DNA of 64,000 nucleotides from Veillonella sp. VA139 (GCF_003992005.1 NZ_RQVL01000001.1:62001-126000); one strand, 5' to 3'; shown: positions 8,289 through 17,231, numbered from the stretch's first letter. Program-made: numbers and translations. Notes: a model not told the origin generated them from the sequence alone.

Positions 8289-9914
8289 CTACCTCGCTCT
8301 ATCTTTACACACCAGGATGGTCTGCAGCTGGCGGTCCCAAGCCCCATTCGGCACATACCCATCACGTTGTTTCTGTTTCATATATGCTAATACTTCTTCC
8401 GTTATAGTCTCACCTACACCTAAACAAGGGATTCCCGGTGGGTAATAGGTTATGGTTTCCCCACTAATTCGCCCTAGAGCTTCTTCCAAGGGGATTGTTT
8501 CCATCTCTGCATAAAATGCTTGCCGTGGTGAAAGTGCCACTACGGGTGTCGGTAGTATTTCCATTATACTTGTATCTACATCGTTACAATCCGTGCCATA
8601 TGCATCATCTAACCTATCTGTGATACTATTCTTTGTCGTATTCTTAGTACTATGTATTGCATCAAAAGACGCGTGATTACCTTGGTTAAGTAAACCTGTA
8701 TTGTGTTGCTGCGCATGCTCTCTGCACCCCTGTGTGGTATCTGCCAATGTATGTCTATACACATCTGAGATACTCTGCACCGCCTCTAGTACCTGTTGTA
8801 TCGATGTGTCTGTATCACCTATGGTAATCAATAATAAGACATGGTAGGCTTTCATGAGTTCCACTTCAATATGACGTGCTCGCAGCTCTCGTTCTAACTC
8901 TTGTGCCGTAAGTCCAAGGTCCTTTGCATCAATAATAATCTTAGTTTCATCCAAACTGAAAGCACCATCTATATCCTCAAGTCCAGGACAAGCAATGCCA
9001 GGAATCTCATTCAGAGCCCTTCGCAAAGTACGGGCTAACTCCAATGTGTCTTTCATGAGAGACTGTCCCTCTGTAGCCCATTGATGGCGTGCCATGTCCA
9101 AAGATGCTAAGAAGATATAATTCGGACTCGTGCTCATCAAGATTTGTTGTAATTGTTGAATACGGTCTACATCAATACGAGGCCCTTGTCCATGGAGCAT
9201 TGAGGTCTGTGTTAAAGACCCTAATAATTTATGCGTGCTCTGCGCTACTAAATCAGCTCCACTAGCCAAAGCAGGTATAGGCATCCCCAAGGATGGTACT
9301 AAATGCGGTCCATGAGCTTCATCCACTAGCACTAGCATATGCCGTTCATGGGCTGCCTCTGCAATTCGTTTTACATCCACACCTATGCCATAATAATTAG
9401 GATGTACTAGCAATATAGCTTTCGCCTCTGGATGCGCATCCATCGTAGCAATAGCCTCCTCCGCTGTGACCCCTACAGGGATACCCCAGCGTGGATGAAA
9501 TCGCCCTTTCATATAGATGGGTTTAGCCCCACTTAATACCAAGCTATTATGAACAGAACAGTGAGCCTCTCTAGGAATGATGATAGAGTCCCCTTCTTTC
9601 ACTGCACTCATAATCATCATTTGAATCGCACCAGATGTGCCGTTAATAGAAAACCACGTGTGGTCGGCACCAAAGGCCTGTGCTGCCAGTTGTTGTGCTT
9701 CCAGCAATTCACGCTCTGGCTCATGATAATCATCAATGGCATACATTACGCCTAAATCATAGGGTAAAGCCTTTCCCATCCACTCTGTGAGTAACGCAGG
9801 CGCTCCCTGACCAATCTTGTGACCAGGCGTATGAAAAGGTACCATATGTTGTTCTTTATATTTTTCTAAAGACTCCACAAAAGGAAGTCTGTGTTGATTT
9901 ATATTTTGTTTCAT
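8289..9914 (-). CDS. Orn/Lys/Arg-type PLP decarboxylase (YaaO group)
   Basis: Fold-type I PLP enzyme that decarboxylates a basic amino acid to a polyamine or diamine (cadaverine, putrescine or agmatine). It has the N-terminal HTPGHK signature (residues 28-33), a PLP-binding aspartate in VDEAHG, and the Schiff-base lysine in STHKLLGS. The C-terminal domain ends with YYPPGIPCLGVGE. At 541 residues it is about 50 longer than relatives because of a polar insert at residues 387-448. The start ATG has only a weak ribosome site. In Negativicutes, peptidoglycan carries covalently bound diamines, so a wall role is possible. The substrate cannot be told from sequence. Confidence 0.88.
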   Translation of the reverse strand: MKQNINQHRLPFVESLEKYKEQHMVPFHTPGHKIGQGAPALLTEWMGKALPYDLGVMYAIDDYHEPERELLEAQQLAAQAFGADHTWFSINGTSGAIQMMIMSAVKEGDSIIIPREAHCSVHNSLVLSGAKPIYMKGRFHPRWGIPVGVTAEEAIATMDAHPEAKAILLVHPNYYGIGVDVKRIAEAAHERHMLVLVDEAHGPHLVPSLGMPIPALASGADLVAQSTHKLLGSLTQTSMLHGQGPRIDVDRIQQLQQILMSTSPNYIFLASLDMARHQWATEGQSLMKDTLELARTLRRALNEIPGIACPGLEDIDGAFSLDETKIIIDAKDLGLTAQELERELRARHIEVELMKAYHVLLLITIGDTDTSIQQVLEAVQSISDVYRHTLADTTQGCREHAQQHNTGLLNQGNHASFDAIHSTKNTTKNSITDRLDDAYGTDCNDVDTSIMEILPTPVVALSPRQAFYAEMETIPLEEALGRISGETITYYPPGIPCLGVGETITEEVLAYMKQKQRDGYVPNGAWDRQLQTILVCKDRAR

Positions 9915-9976
9915 ATATTTATTATTGATTCTTTCACAATATCATTAAGATCATAGTTCTAAATACTCTATCTAGT

Positions 9977-10005
9977 ATTCTACCCTACTCTGTACATCCA
10001 TTCAA
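9977..10005 (-). promoter_or_regulatory. Sigma-A-type promoter for the decarboxylase-tmk unit
   Basis: Minus strand TTGAAT (10000-10005), 17-bp spacer, TAGAAT (9977-9982); about 63 bp upstream of the decarboxylase start. The stretch between this and the terminator at 10119 shows nothing else I can name. Confidence 0.55.
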
Positions 10006-10118
10006 GCAATTCTATCACGACTAACATATATCCCTATATTCTGTTCATACTGTGTATCGTTGTAAATATACCTTCTACCTTTCATTGGCATACTGCATCA
10101 TAGTTCAAAATAATAAAA

Positions 10119-10160
10119 AAACTGCTACAATTTGTAATTTCTTACAAACTGTAACAGTTT
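10119..10160 (-). terminator. Terminator after the 65-residue small protein gene
   Basis: Arms 10119-10137 and 10142-10160 pair over 19 positions with two weak pairs and a 4-nt loop; on the minus strand TTTTTTATTATTTT follows. It is 5 bp past the stop codon of the small gene. Confidence 0.88.
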
Positions 10161-10164
10161 CTGC

Positions 10165-10362
10165 TTATTTACTATATTCCGCAACGTATTGGGAACCCGC
10201 TTTTACGTAGTGTTCCATTGTATTTGCCACATGGTGTAAATCTTGACCAGTCAACGCACTGATGTCTTGACCGCCCGTTGCACTATTGATAATTTGTGAA
10301 ATTTCGTAACCACTATATCCTAGCACAGACAAGCGGTTGGATAAACTTTTAATTAAGCTCAT
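10165..10362 (-). CDS. Small protein of unknown function, 65 residues
   Basis: I do not recognise the family. The protein is predicted helical, begins MSLIKSLSNRLSVLGYSGYE and has no signal peptide, membrane segment or cysteine. The gene is well supported as a free-standing unit: GGAGGT precedes the ATG, a near-consensus promoter lies at 10534-10562, and a terminator follows the stop directly. A leader of about 160 nt with several hairpins precedes it, unusual for so small a gene, and suggests control at the RNA level. Function unknown. Confidence 0.72.
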   Translation of the reverse strand: MSLIKSLSNRLSVLGYSGYEISQIINSATGGQDISALTGQDLHHVANTMEHYVKAGSQYVAEYSK

Positions 10363-10526
10363 TGCTAACCTCCATTTGTGTAGTAATTATTTGAATTCAT
10401 TTCCAAAATTGGATCCTTCTGTGGTCGGGTTGAACCACCATAGCTACTAGACTGTCATAAGAGCGTATACAGTAAGCATCTATTCCCGCACAAGTCTTAC
10501 GTAGCATCAGCCTATATTGCTATGTT
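10363..10526 (-). ncRNA. Structured 5' leader (possible cis-regulatory RNA) of the 65-residue protein gene
   Basis: Between the promoter at 10534-10562 and the start codon the minus-strand RNA can form several local hairpins in a row: TAGCA/TGCTA, GTAAG/CTTAC, ACTGT/ACAGT, GTGGT/ACCAC and TCCAA/TTGGA. GCTAC (near 10505) can also pair with GTAGC (near 10443), closing a three-way junction around the second and third hairpins. I could not match it to any riboswitch, T-box or known small RNA. Each stem is only about five base pairs, so chance folding is possible. Confidence 0.4.
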
Positions 10527-10533
10527 ATGTAAT

Positions 10534-10562
10534 ATTGTAACGATAATTTTCGATATTGTCAA
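10534..10562 (-). promoter_or_regulatory. Near-consensus sigma-A promoter for the 65-residue protein gene
   Basis: Minus strand: TTGACA at 10557-10562, a 17-bp spacer and TACAAT at 10534-10539. The -35 is perfect and the -10 differs in one base. Confidence 0.85.
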
Positions 10563-10583
10563 GTGCATTCTATAGAATCAAAA

Positions 10584-10611
10584 AAAATCGACCCCACAAG
10601 GAGTCGATTTT
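10584..10611 (-). terminator. Terminator after the 62-residue small protein gene
   Basis: Arms 10584-10595 and 10600-10611 pair over 12 positions with one mismatch and a 4-nt loop. The minus strand continues in a run of T (complement of 10581-10587), a standard intrinsic terminator. Confidence 0.9.
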
Positions 10612-10674
10612 CCATACTAACTTGTAATCAAAAGCGCTTAGCTAATTAAACTCAGTAGTATTAAGAACGTACAA

Positions 10675-10863
10675 CTATTTTTTATTTTTAGTTGCTAATG
10701 TAGCTAACATAGCTTCCTCAGTACGACGTCGTACTGCATCCACTAATGGTTTGACTTCTAAGAATTCAGCATCAGTCAAACGGAAAGTACGTCCTTTACG
10801 TTCAAATAAGGATTTTTTGCGACCTGCACCAGCCCGCTTGCCGCCCCAATTATTACCTTTCAT
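10675..10863 (-). CDS. Small basic protein of unknown function, 62 residues
   Basis: The N-terminus GGKRAGAGRKK is a glycine/arginine/lysine-rich stretch like those that open many small phage- or plasmid-type DNA-binding proteins. It is followed by RTFRLTDAEFLEVK and a helical tail. That makes nucleic acid binding plausible, but the family is not identified. GGGAGG precedes the ATG at 10863. It has its own promoter (10937-10965) and terminator (10584-10611), so it is a monocistronic unit. No membrane segment or signal peptide. Confidence 0.7.
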   Translation of the reverse strand: MKGNNWGGKRAGAGRKKSLFERKGRTFRLTDAEFLEVKPLVDAVRRRTEEAMLATLATKNKK

Positions 10864-10936
10864 GATAATGCCTCCCTCACAATAAGTAAAAATAAAGACG
10901 ATTCACATTAAATACTAATTATACTGCTCTAAACCT

Positions 10937-10965
10937 AGTATATACTTTTATTTTCATAATTTCAA
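10937..10965 (-). promoter_or_regulatory. Sigma-A-type promoter for the 62-residue protein gene
   Basis: Minus strand TTGAAA (10960-10965), a 17-bp spacer and TATACT (10937-10942); 74 bp before the start codon. Confidence 0.7.
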
Positions 10966-11074
10966 GATGAAAAGACATATATAGTGAATTTATTTGATTG
11001 AATTCGCATAACAATCCAAAAGTAATTCACTAGTTGATCAAAACTACCCTTATATACACGATATATGCATAATA

Positions 11075-11110
11075 AAAACCAAAATAGAACAAGTGCTCTA
11101 TTTTGGTTTT
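11075..11110 (-). terminator. Terminator after pth
   Basis: Perfect 14-bp inverted repeat (11075-11088 with 11097-11110) around an 8-nt loop, starting 10 bp past the pth stop and followed on the minus strand by TTATTATGC. It closes the glmU-prs-pth group. Confidence 0.88.
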
Positions 11111-11119
11111 CTCGCTCTG

Positions 11120-11698
11120 TTAACGAGGACGTCCTTTTTTAGGATTATATAGATTCATACCTTTATCGATACCTACTTCTACACAACCTAATACGGCTTT
11201 CACCATAGCCTTAATTCCCTTTTGCACAGTGTCCTGTTGGTCTTCTGGGAATCGCGACAATACATGGTCCACCACGGTCCACTCTGGCAAAGGACGACCT
11301 ATGCCAAACCGAAAATGGGGAAACCCATCTGTTCCTAAATGGCTAATCATAGATTTTATACCATTATGTCCACCAGCACTACCATTTGGTCGAATCCGCA
11401 ATTTACCGACCGGCAAATCCATGTCGTCATAAATAACATATACATCCTCAGGTGTGAGCTTATAATATCGCATCAAGGGACCTACAGACTCACCGCTGAG
11501 GTTCATAAAGGTTTGTGGCTTCACCAACAACACTTTTTCACCCTCTATGGTACAGGAGCAAATTTCTGCTTTATAATCTTCTCTCCATGGTGTATGGCTC
11601 ACGCCATCCGCAATAGCATCTACCACCATGAATCCGATATTATGGCGAGTTCCCTCGTAGTCTCTGCCTGGATTTCCTAGTCCGACGATTAATTTCAT
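11120..11698 (-). CDS. pth: Peptidyl-tRNA hydrolase
   Basis: Frees tRNA from peptidyl-tRNA dropped by stalled ribosomes; essential in most bacteria. The N-terminus GLGNPGRDYEGTRHNIGF carries the catalytic histidine (RHNIGF). The conserved KPQTFMNLSGESV segment and YDDMDLPVGKLRIR are also present. Length 192 residues is usual. The start lies 1 bp after the prs stop, which indicates coupling; glmU-prs-pth is a common order in Firmicutes. Confidence 0.97.
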   Translation of the reverse strand: MKLIVGLGNPGRDYEGTRHNIGFMVVDAIADGVSHTPWREDYKAEICSCTIEGEKVLLVKPQTFMNLSGESVGPLMRYYKLTPEDVYVIYDDMDLPVGKLRIRPNGSAGGHNGIKSMISHLGTDGFPHFRFGIGRPLPEWTVVDHVLSRFPEDQQDTVQKGIKAMVKAVLGCVEVGIDKGMNLYNPKKGRPR

Positions 11699-11699
11699 C

Positions 11700-12653
11700 T
11701 TATTTATCGAACAAAGAGCTTACAGACTCTTCTTGAAAGATACGTAAAATCGCTTCTCCCAATAATGGAGCTACGGACAAGACTGTAATATTTGGTAAGC
11801 GACGTTCTTCAGGAATATCGATTGTATTTGTGACAATTAACTCTTTAATATTGGAGTTTGCAATACGTTCACAAGCTGGATCTGTTAACACTGCATGTGT
11901 TACACAAGCCGTTACAGATTTTGCGCCAAATTCTTGTAATGCTTTCGCGCCTTCCACAAGAGATCCCGCAGTATCTACAATATCATCGATGATGATACAA
12001 TTTTTACCTTGTACATCACCAATTAAGTTCATTACTTTCGCAACGCCTGGTTGTGGGCGTTTTTTCTCAATAATCGCAATTGGTGCACCAATGCGGTCCG
12101 CTAAATCACGGGCACGTGTTACTCCACCAAGGTCTGGAGAGACAACGATGACATCTTCCATTTTCTTTTCATTAATATAATTTGCAATGATAGACGCACC
12201 CATTAAATGGTCTACTGGCACATCAAAGAAACCTTGAATCTGACCTGCATGAAGGTCTACTGTTACAAGGCGAGTAACACCAGCAGTTTGTAATAAGTCT
12301 GCCATTAATTTTGCTGTAATTGGTTCTCTACCACGAGTTTTTCTATCTTGGCGAGCATATCCATAATATGGTACAACGGCTGTGATATGACGAGCGGATG
12401 CACGTTTTAATGCATCTGCCATGATGAACAATTCAACTACATTATCATTCACTGGATAGCTAGTAGGTTGCACGATAAATACGTCTTTACCACGTACACT
12501 TTCATCAATCATGACTTGTACTTCCCCATTGTTGAAGCGTCCCACAAATGCTTCGCCTAATGGGAGGTCCAAATAATCACAGATTTCTTTGGCTAATGCT
12601 GGATTTGCATTACCTGTAAAAACTTTGAGTCGTTTACCATCTTCTAATGCCAT
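11700..12653 (-). CDS. prs: Ribose-phosphate pyrophosphokinase
   Basis: Makes PRPP from ribose 5-phosphate and ATP for nucleotide, histidine, tryptophan and NAD synthesis. Class I Prs features seen: the flexible PTSYPVNDNVVELF loop, RQDRKTRGREPITAKL, DLHAGQIQGFF, and the PRPP-binding IIDDIVDTAGSL near residue 221. Length 317 residues. GAGGAG sits 7 bp before the ATG at 12653. It lies 114 bp downstream of glmU; this gap shows no clear terminator. Confidence 0.98.
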   Translation of the reverse strand: MALEDGKRLKVFTGNANPALAKEICDYLDLPLGEAFVGRFNNGEVQVMIDESVRGKDVFIVQPTSYPVNDNVVELFIMADALKRASARHITAVVPYYGYARQDRKTRGREPITAKLMADLLQTAGVTRLVTVDLHAGQIQGFFDVPVDHLMGASIIANYINEKKMEDVIVVSPDLGGVTRARDLADRIGAPIAIIEKKRPQPGVAKVMNLIGDVQGKNCIIIDDIVDTAGSLVEGAKALQEFGAKSVTACVTHAVLTDPACERIANSNIKELIVTNTIDIPEERRLPNITVLSVAPLLGEAILRIFQEESVSSLFDK

Positions 12654-12767
12654 GTCATTACTCCTCTAAAACAATTGACTTACAATTTGATGCACAAAGG
12701 CTCTCTATATATTGTACTTCATTTTCTCAATTTTGTGTAAACAATTTTATGAAATTTCCGTACATTT

Positions 12768-14141
12768 TTATTTTTTGAAAGTATCCTCTGTTACCCAGTT
12801 CTCTTTTACCACTTGGCGAGCCCGTCCAAATGCCAATCCACGGCTTGGTACATCCTTCGTTATGGTAGAGCCAGCTGCTACGTAACTTTCACTACCGATT
12901 GTCACAGGCGCTACTAAGTTGGAATTACAACCTACAAACACGCCATCTTCAATTGTGGTACGATGTTTCTTTTTACCATCGTAGTTGACAGTAATAGTAC
13001 CACAACCGATATTCACCTTGGCCCCTACATCGCTGTCGCCAATATAGGACAAGTGCGGAAGTTTTGTACCTGTACCAACCACGCTATTTTTCACTTCTAC
13101 GAAGTTACCAATTTTTACTTTATCAGAAAGCACTGTATCTGGGCGCAAATGAACAAATGGTCCAATCACTGTATCATTCTTGATTTCGCAATCATGTGCG
13201 TAAGAATCATGGATATGATTATTATCGCCTACTGTTACATTGGACAAACGTATATTAGGCCCCAAAATATTATTCGTACCCACCACGGTGTTGCCTTCTA
13301 ATGTCGTATTAGGATAGATAATCGTATCTGGTCCTACTACCACTTCTGGGGCAATGTATGTGCTATGTGGGTCCACCAAGGTAACACCAGCTTCCATCAA
13401 TGCTAAATTCGTGCGGTTACGCAAAATCAATTCTGCTTGTGCTAATTGTAAACGGCTATTTACCCCTAGGGATTCATCGCTGTCCATGGTCATATAAGCG
13501 CTCACCGTTTTGCCTGCTTTTACAAGGATGCTCACTACGTCTGTAATGTATAGCTCACCTTGTGCATTATCATCTGAAAGTTGCTCTAAACAAGGCCATA
13601 ATTCTTTAGAGTCGAAAATGTACATGCCTGTGTTCACTTCATGCACTTTTAATTCATCGAGTTTGCCATCTTTTTCTTCTACAATGCGTTCTACGGACTT
13701 GGATTCATTACGAATGATACGGCCGTACCCATATGGATTGTCCATGTAGGCTGTTAACACTGTGGCTGCCGCCCCTGTTTCTTTGTGGTGCGCCAACAAT
13801 TGTTCCAATGTTTCTTGCGTTACTAATGGAGTATCGCCGCACAACAACAAGATGAGACCTTCATGGTTGCCCAATACGGATTCTGCTTGTTGTACCGCAT
13901 GACCTGTGCCTTTTTGCTCTAATTGTGTCACGTATTCCGCACGGTCACCTAAATAGGCTTTCACATCGTCACCACCAAAGCCAACGATAACTACATTGCG
14001 CTGTGCCCCCACAGATTGAGCCGCTTCTAAGACACGTTCCACCATAGCTTTACCAGCTACCTTGTGCAATACTTTCGGAAGTTTAGATTTCATGCGTGTC
14101 CCTTTACCGGCCGCTAAAATCAAACCTACTAATTCATTCAT
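12768..14141 (-). CDS. glmU: Bifunctional GlmU: UDP-GlcNAc pyrophosphorylase / glucosamine-1-phosphate acetyltransferase
   Basis: Makes UDP-N-acetylglucosamine for peptidoglycan and lipid A. The N-terminal half is a nucleotidyltransferase with LAAGKGTRMKSKLPKVLHK. The C-terminal half is a left-handed beta helix of hexapeptide repeats from about residue 250, with the acetyltransferase segment around HLSYIGDSDVG and GCGTITVNYDG. I chose the ATG at 14141 because AAGGTGG lies at proper distance; an ATG two codons earlier abuts that site. 457 residues is the usual size. Confidence 0.97.
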   Translation of the reverse strand: MNELVGLILAAGKGTRMKSKLPKVLHKVAGKAMVERVLEAAQSVGAQRNVVIVGFGGDDVKAYLGDRAEYVTQLEQKGTGHAVQQAESVLGNHEGLILLLCGDTPLVTQETLEQLLAHHKETGAAATVLTAYMDNPYGYGRIIRNESKSVERIVEEKDGKLDELKVHEVNTGMYIFDSKELWPCLEQLSDDNAQGELYITDVVSILVKAGKTVSAYMTMDSDESLGVNSRLQLAQAELILRNRTNLALMEAGVTLVDPHSTYIAPEVVVGPDTIIYPNTTLEGNTVVGTNNILGPNIRLSNVTVGDNNHIHDSYAHDCEIKNDTVIGPFVHLRPDTVLSDKVKIGNFVEVKNSVVGTGTKLPHLSYIGDSDVGAKVNIGCGTITVNYDGKKKHRTTIEDGVFVGCNSNLVAPVTIGSESYVAAGSTITKDVPSRGLAFGRARQVVKENWVTEDTFKK

Positions 14142-14313
14142 ATGCATCCACCTTTATTGTTATTGAATAATAATTATATATAAATTAGCATACCATATTG
14201 TGGGAGATTTTTCGACTGTTAATTATAGTATGTATCTCCTAACATGCGATTATGATACACGCTAGGATGGTATACATTGTTCTCTCCCTATACGATTATC
14301 TACCCTTGTCATC

Positions 14314-15531
14314 TTACAATGGAGTGTCTAATAACCATTCTAATACATTTCTCTGTTGAATCCCATTATAACTAGCATTCTTATTAATCACATCGAAGGT
14401 TAATAGATATTTAGGATAATGGTCTTGCATTTTTTCTAGCGGCTCTAGCTCTCGCCTTAATGTGCTTGGATCTAATACACTTTGGCTTACTTGGTAATAT
14501 TCGATGGTACCATGTTTTTGGGAAATAAAATCGATCTCACCTTTTTGTAAATGACCTACATAGACCTTGTACCCTCTACGTATAAGTTCTAAAAATACGA
14601 TATTTTCTAGTATATGTCCTGTATCTTCGCCACGATTGGGTAGTAAGAATTGTTTTAACGCTACATCTGCTGCATAGTACTTTGCATTTAATTGCAATAC
14701 TTCTTTTCCACGGACATCATATCGATTGACTTGATACATTAACAACGTATCTAGTAACAATGATATATATCGCTCAATGGTCCGACCATCTACTTTTCGA
14801 CCTGCACTAATCAGCGAATTTTTAATCTTAGTAGGATTGATAAGACTCCCAATATTAGCAAACAAATATCTTACTACACTTTCCAATAATTGAGGATCTC
14901 CAATTTTACTGCGAGCAATGATATCTTTCAATACAATGGTGTTAAATATGCCTTGTAAATAATCTAAGATCATCGGCAGATTATCCCCTAATGTTAACGT
15001 GCCGGGGAAAGAACTATATTGAATATATTTTTGATACAATTCCTCTAATAATGGATGCTTATCGTTTCCATGGACTTCACAAAATTCTTTAAATGAAAGA
15101 GGTAACATATCTAGCTGCACATAACGTCCCGACAATAACGTAACCATTTCAGAAGACATAAAGTACGCATTAGATCCAGTAATGTACACCTTCACCTTAT
15201 CTTTGATGTACAAACTGTCCACCACTTTTTCAAAATTAGGCACATGCTGTATTTCATCAAGAAATATATACATCTCCTGATTCGGTATAAGTCGTTCTAA
15301 AATATATTGATATAAAGTACGATACTCTTGCAAATGCTCATATTCTAAATCTTCAAAATTAATACTTATAATCTGCTCTGGCTGAACTCCTTGAGCTAAC
15401 AGCTCTTCCTTATACAATTGAAAGAGCGTTGACTTACCACAACGACGGATACCAGAAACAACAATAATCGCATCCGTGTACCGATGATTACGCAGGAAAT
15501 CTAAATACTGTTTTCGTTCAATTAACTTCAT
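14314..15531 (-). CDS. AAA ATPase with DUF4143 C-terminal domain
   Basis: ATPase of a widespread, poorly understood family with an N-terminal AAA module and a C-terminal DUF4143 nuclease-like region. Walker A is GIRRCGKST (residues 27-35). Walker B is YIFLDEIQHV (near residue 93). The DUF4143 portion includes HILENIVFLELIRRGYKVYVG and EIDFISQ, a PD-(D/E)xK-like arrangement. GGAGGGAAC precedes the ATG. The gene is alone, flanked downstream by glmU and upstream by a very AT-rich 300-bp patch, consistent with an acquired gene. Members are often called archaeal-type ATPases; the cellular role is unknown. Confidence 0.85.
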   Translation of the reverse strand: MKLIERKQYLDFLRNHRYTDAIIVVSGIRRCGKSTLFQLYKEELLAQGVQPEQIISINFEDLEYEHLQEYRTLYQYILERLIPNQEMYIFLDEIQHVPNFEKVVDSLYIKDKVKVYITGSNAYFMSSEMVTLLSGRYVQLDMLPLSFKEFCEVHGNDKHPLLEELYQKYIQYSSFPGTLTLGDNLPMILDYLQGIFNTIVLKDIIARSKIGDPQLLESVVRYLFANIGSLINPTKIKNSLISAGRKVDGRTIERYISLLLDTLLMYQVNRYDVRGKEVLQLNAKYYAADVALKQFLLPNRGEDTGHILENIVFLELIRRGYKVYVGHLQKGEIDFISQKHGTIEYYQVSQSVLDPSTLRRELEPLEKMQDHYPKYLLTFDVINKNASYNGIQQRNVLEWLLDTPL

Positions 15532-15815
15532 ATGTTCCCTCCTTTGTATTATGGATTTTGCTACAAATTAACTTCAATTTTTATGTTTTATAGATTTTAT
15601 AACATATTTTTGTAGTTTTTTTATTATTTTACGGAACTAGATGTAACTTTTTACTTATTTTATCATTTTTATGGAGTTTATGACAATTTTTATATAAATC
15701 AATATTATTTTATGTAATAGAATGCAGTATTTTATCACATTTTATCACTTTTATGGTTTCTATGACAAATTTAATTAAATAAATTCTATCTTTTTTATTG
15801 AATATCGTTTTATAC
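15532..15815. repeat. AT-rich gene-free patch with an imperfect direct repeat
   Basis: This stretch is far richer in A and T than its surroundings. Two 29-bp units, at 15658-15686 and 15740-15768, match in 25 positions; both contain TTTTATCA, TTTTATGG and TATGACAA, and they start 82 bp apart. A weaker third relative may lie near 15585. I see no coding potential. It precedes the DUF4143 ATPase gene and may hold its promoter. Confidence 0.6.
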
Positions 15816-15819
15816 GAAA

Positions 15820-15847
15820 AAGGAAAGCCCATACTTAGGCTTTCCTT
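15820..15847 (-). terminator. Terminator after the organophosphate-type transporter
   Basis: Arms 15820-15829 and 15838-15847 form a perfect 10-bp stem with an 8-nt loop, followed on the minus strand by TTTCGTATAAAA. Confidence 0.75.
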
Positions 15848-15908
15848 CGTAACTTTCACTAGCACATTCTACTAATATCTATTCTTTTATTAGCATTGAA
15901 ATATCTGT

Positions 15909-17231
15909 TTATGCTTTATCAGCAGCTGCATAGATTTTTTGTACCCCTCTGTTGGATAAGTAGCAAGAGAACATACAAAGAACTACACCCACTAGCAATG
16001 TGTAGAAACCCATGTCCCAGCCCCAATGGTCTACAACGAAACCAAAGAGTGTTGTTCCTAATGAACTACCCACAAGGTAACTCATAAAACCACGCAAGCC
16101 TACAGCAGATCCTAAGGCAAAGGTTGGAATAACTTCCATTGCTTGTACTGGAATCATAGATTGTGGAATGTAAATCAAACAGCCAGTAATACAAGCAAAT
16201 ACAGTGGCCCATAAAATACTATCAGAGTTCATATACCCAATCACACAAGCAAAGATGACCACTAAGCAATAGATTGGTAATTGCATAATGCGACCTTTGA
16301 AGTATTTATCTACTAAGTAGCCTGCCAAGATAGTAGATGGAATAGCAGCCCATTCAAACAACATGTACGCTACACTCATCTCTGTTTTCGTAAAACCTTT
16401 TACTTTCAGTAAGTATAAAGGAATCCAGGTAATCATGCCAAAGCGTACCATGTATACGAATACGTCAATTAATACCAAATACCAAGAGTTTGGATTTTTA
16501 AATACAAAGTTGTAAAACACTTGGAATGCATTCATATTCTCTGGTTTGTCCGCTGCCATTTTAGCAGATTTTTGTCCTGCCGCTTCCTCTTGGAATACTT
16601 CCTCTACAGTTGGCAATCCTTCTTCGGTTGGGCGCTTACGAACAAAATACAAGACTAATAAGACACAAATAGCGGCCAAGATAGCTGGTACTGCAAATGT
16701 ACCGATTCTCCAGTGCTCTGTTCCTAAATAGCCAATCGCTACACCTACGATAGGTGCCACAATGCCACCACCTAAATTGTGGGACATATTCCAAATCGTA
16801 CTAGCACGCCCCCTCTGAGATCTTGGAAACCAATAGCCTACTGTAATGATTGACGGTCCTACACCCATTCCTTGGAATAAACCTAATAAAATAACGAGTC
16901 CGATGAATAAGGAATAATGTGTGGTGAATCCCATCAATACATTTAAGATGACGCATAAAGTCAAACCGATAGCCATAAAATACTTCGGATTTGCTTTATC
17001 TGCCAACACAGACATGAACCCTTTGCTAAGTCCGTATGTAATCAGTAAACAGCTAGACAATAACCCTAATTGCGTTTTACTTAAATCTAGTTCACCAGAT
17101 AAATAAGGCAATGCTAAATTAAAGTTACTGCGCACTAAGTAGTAAGCTGCATATCCAATCCATACACCAATCAGAGAATTCATTTGCAAGCGTAAAAAAC
17201 GACTTTTTACCTCTTGACTAACTTGTTCCAT
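15909..17231 (-). CDS. MFS transporter, organophosphate:phosphate antiporter family (GlpT/UhpT-like)
   Basis: Twelve-helix inner-membrane carrier of 440 residues. The N-terminal WIGYAAYYLVRSNFNLALP, the LGLLSSCLLITYGLSKG segment and the long central loop (residues about 195-235, rich in E and K) match the OPA family, which exchanges sugar phosphates, glycerol-3-phosphate or phosphoglycerates for phosphate. AAGGAGG precedes the ATG. It is monocistronic, with a terminator behind it. The substrate is unresolved; a regulatory paralogue such as UhpC cannot be excluded, but no UhpAB-type genes are nearby. Confidence 0.88.
   Translation of the reverse strand: MEQVSQEVKSRFLRLQMNSLIGVWIGYAAYYLVRSNFNLALPYLSGELDLSKTQLGLLSSCLLITYGLSKGFMSVLADKANPKYFMAIGLTLCVILNVLMGFTTHYSLFIGLVILLGLFQGMGVGPSIITVGYWFPRSQRGRASTIWNMSHNLGGGIVAPIVGVAIGYLGTEHWRIGTFAVPAILAAICVLLVLYFVRKRPTEEGLPTVEEVFQEEAAGQKSAKMAADKPENMNAFQVFYNFVFKNPNSWYLVLIDVFVYMVRFGMITWIPLYLLKVKGFTKTEMSVAYMLFEWAAIPSTILAGYLVDKYFKGRIMQLPIYCLVVIFACVIGYMNSDSILWATVFACITGCLIYIPQSMIPVQAMEVIPTFALGSAVGLRGFMSYLVGSSLGTTLFGFVVDHWGWDMGFYTLLVGVVLCMFSCYLSNRGVQKIYAAADKA

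Noticed and set aside
10405-10445. T-box antiterminator suggested by a GGTGGTTCAACC stretch
   Set aside because: The T-box core (AGGGTGGNACCGCG) and a following terminator are absent.
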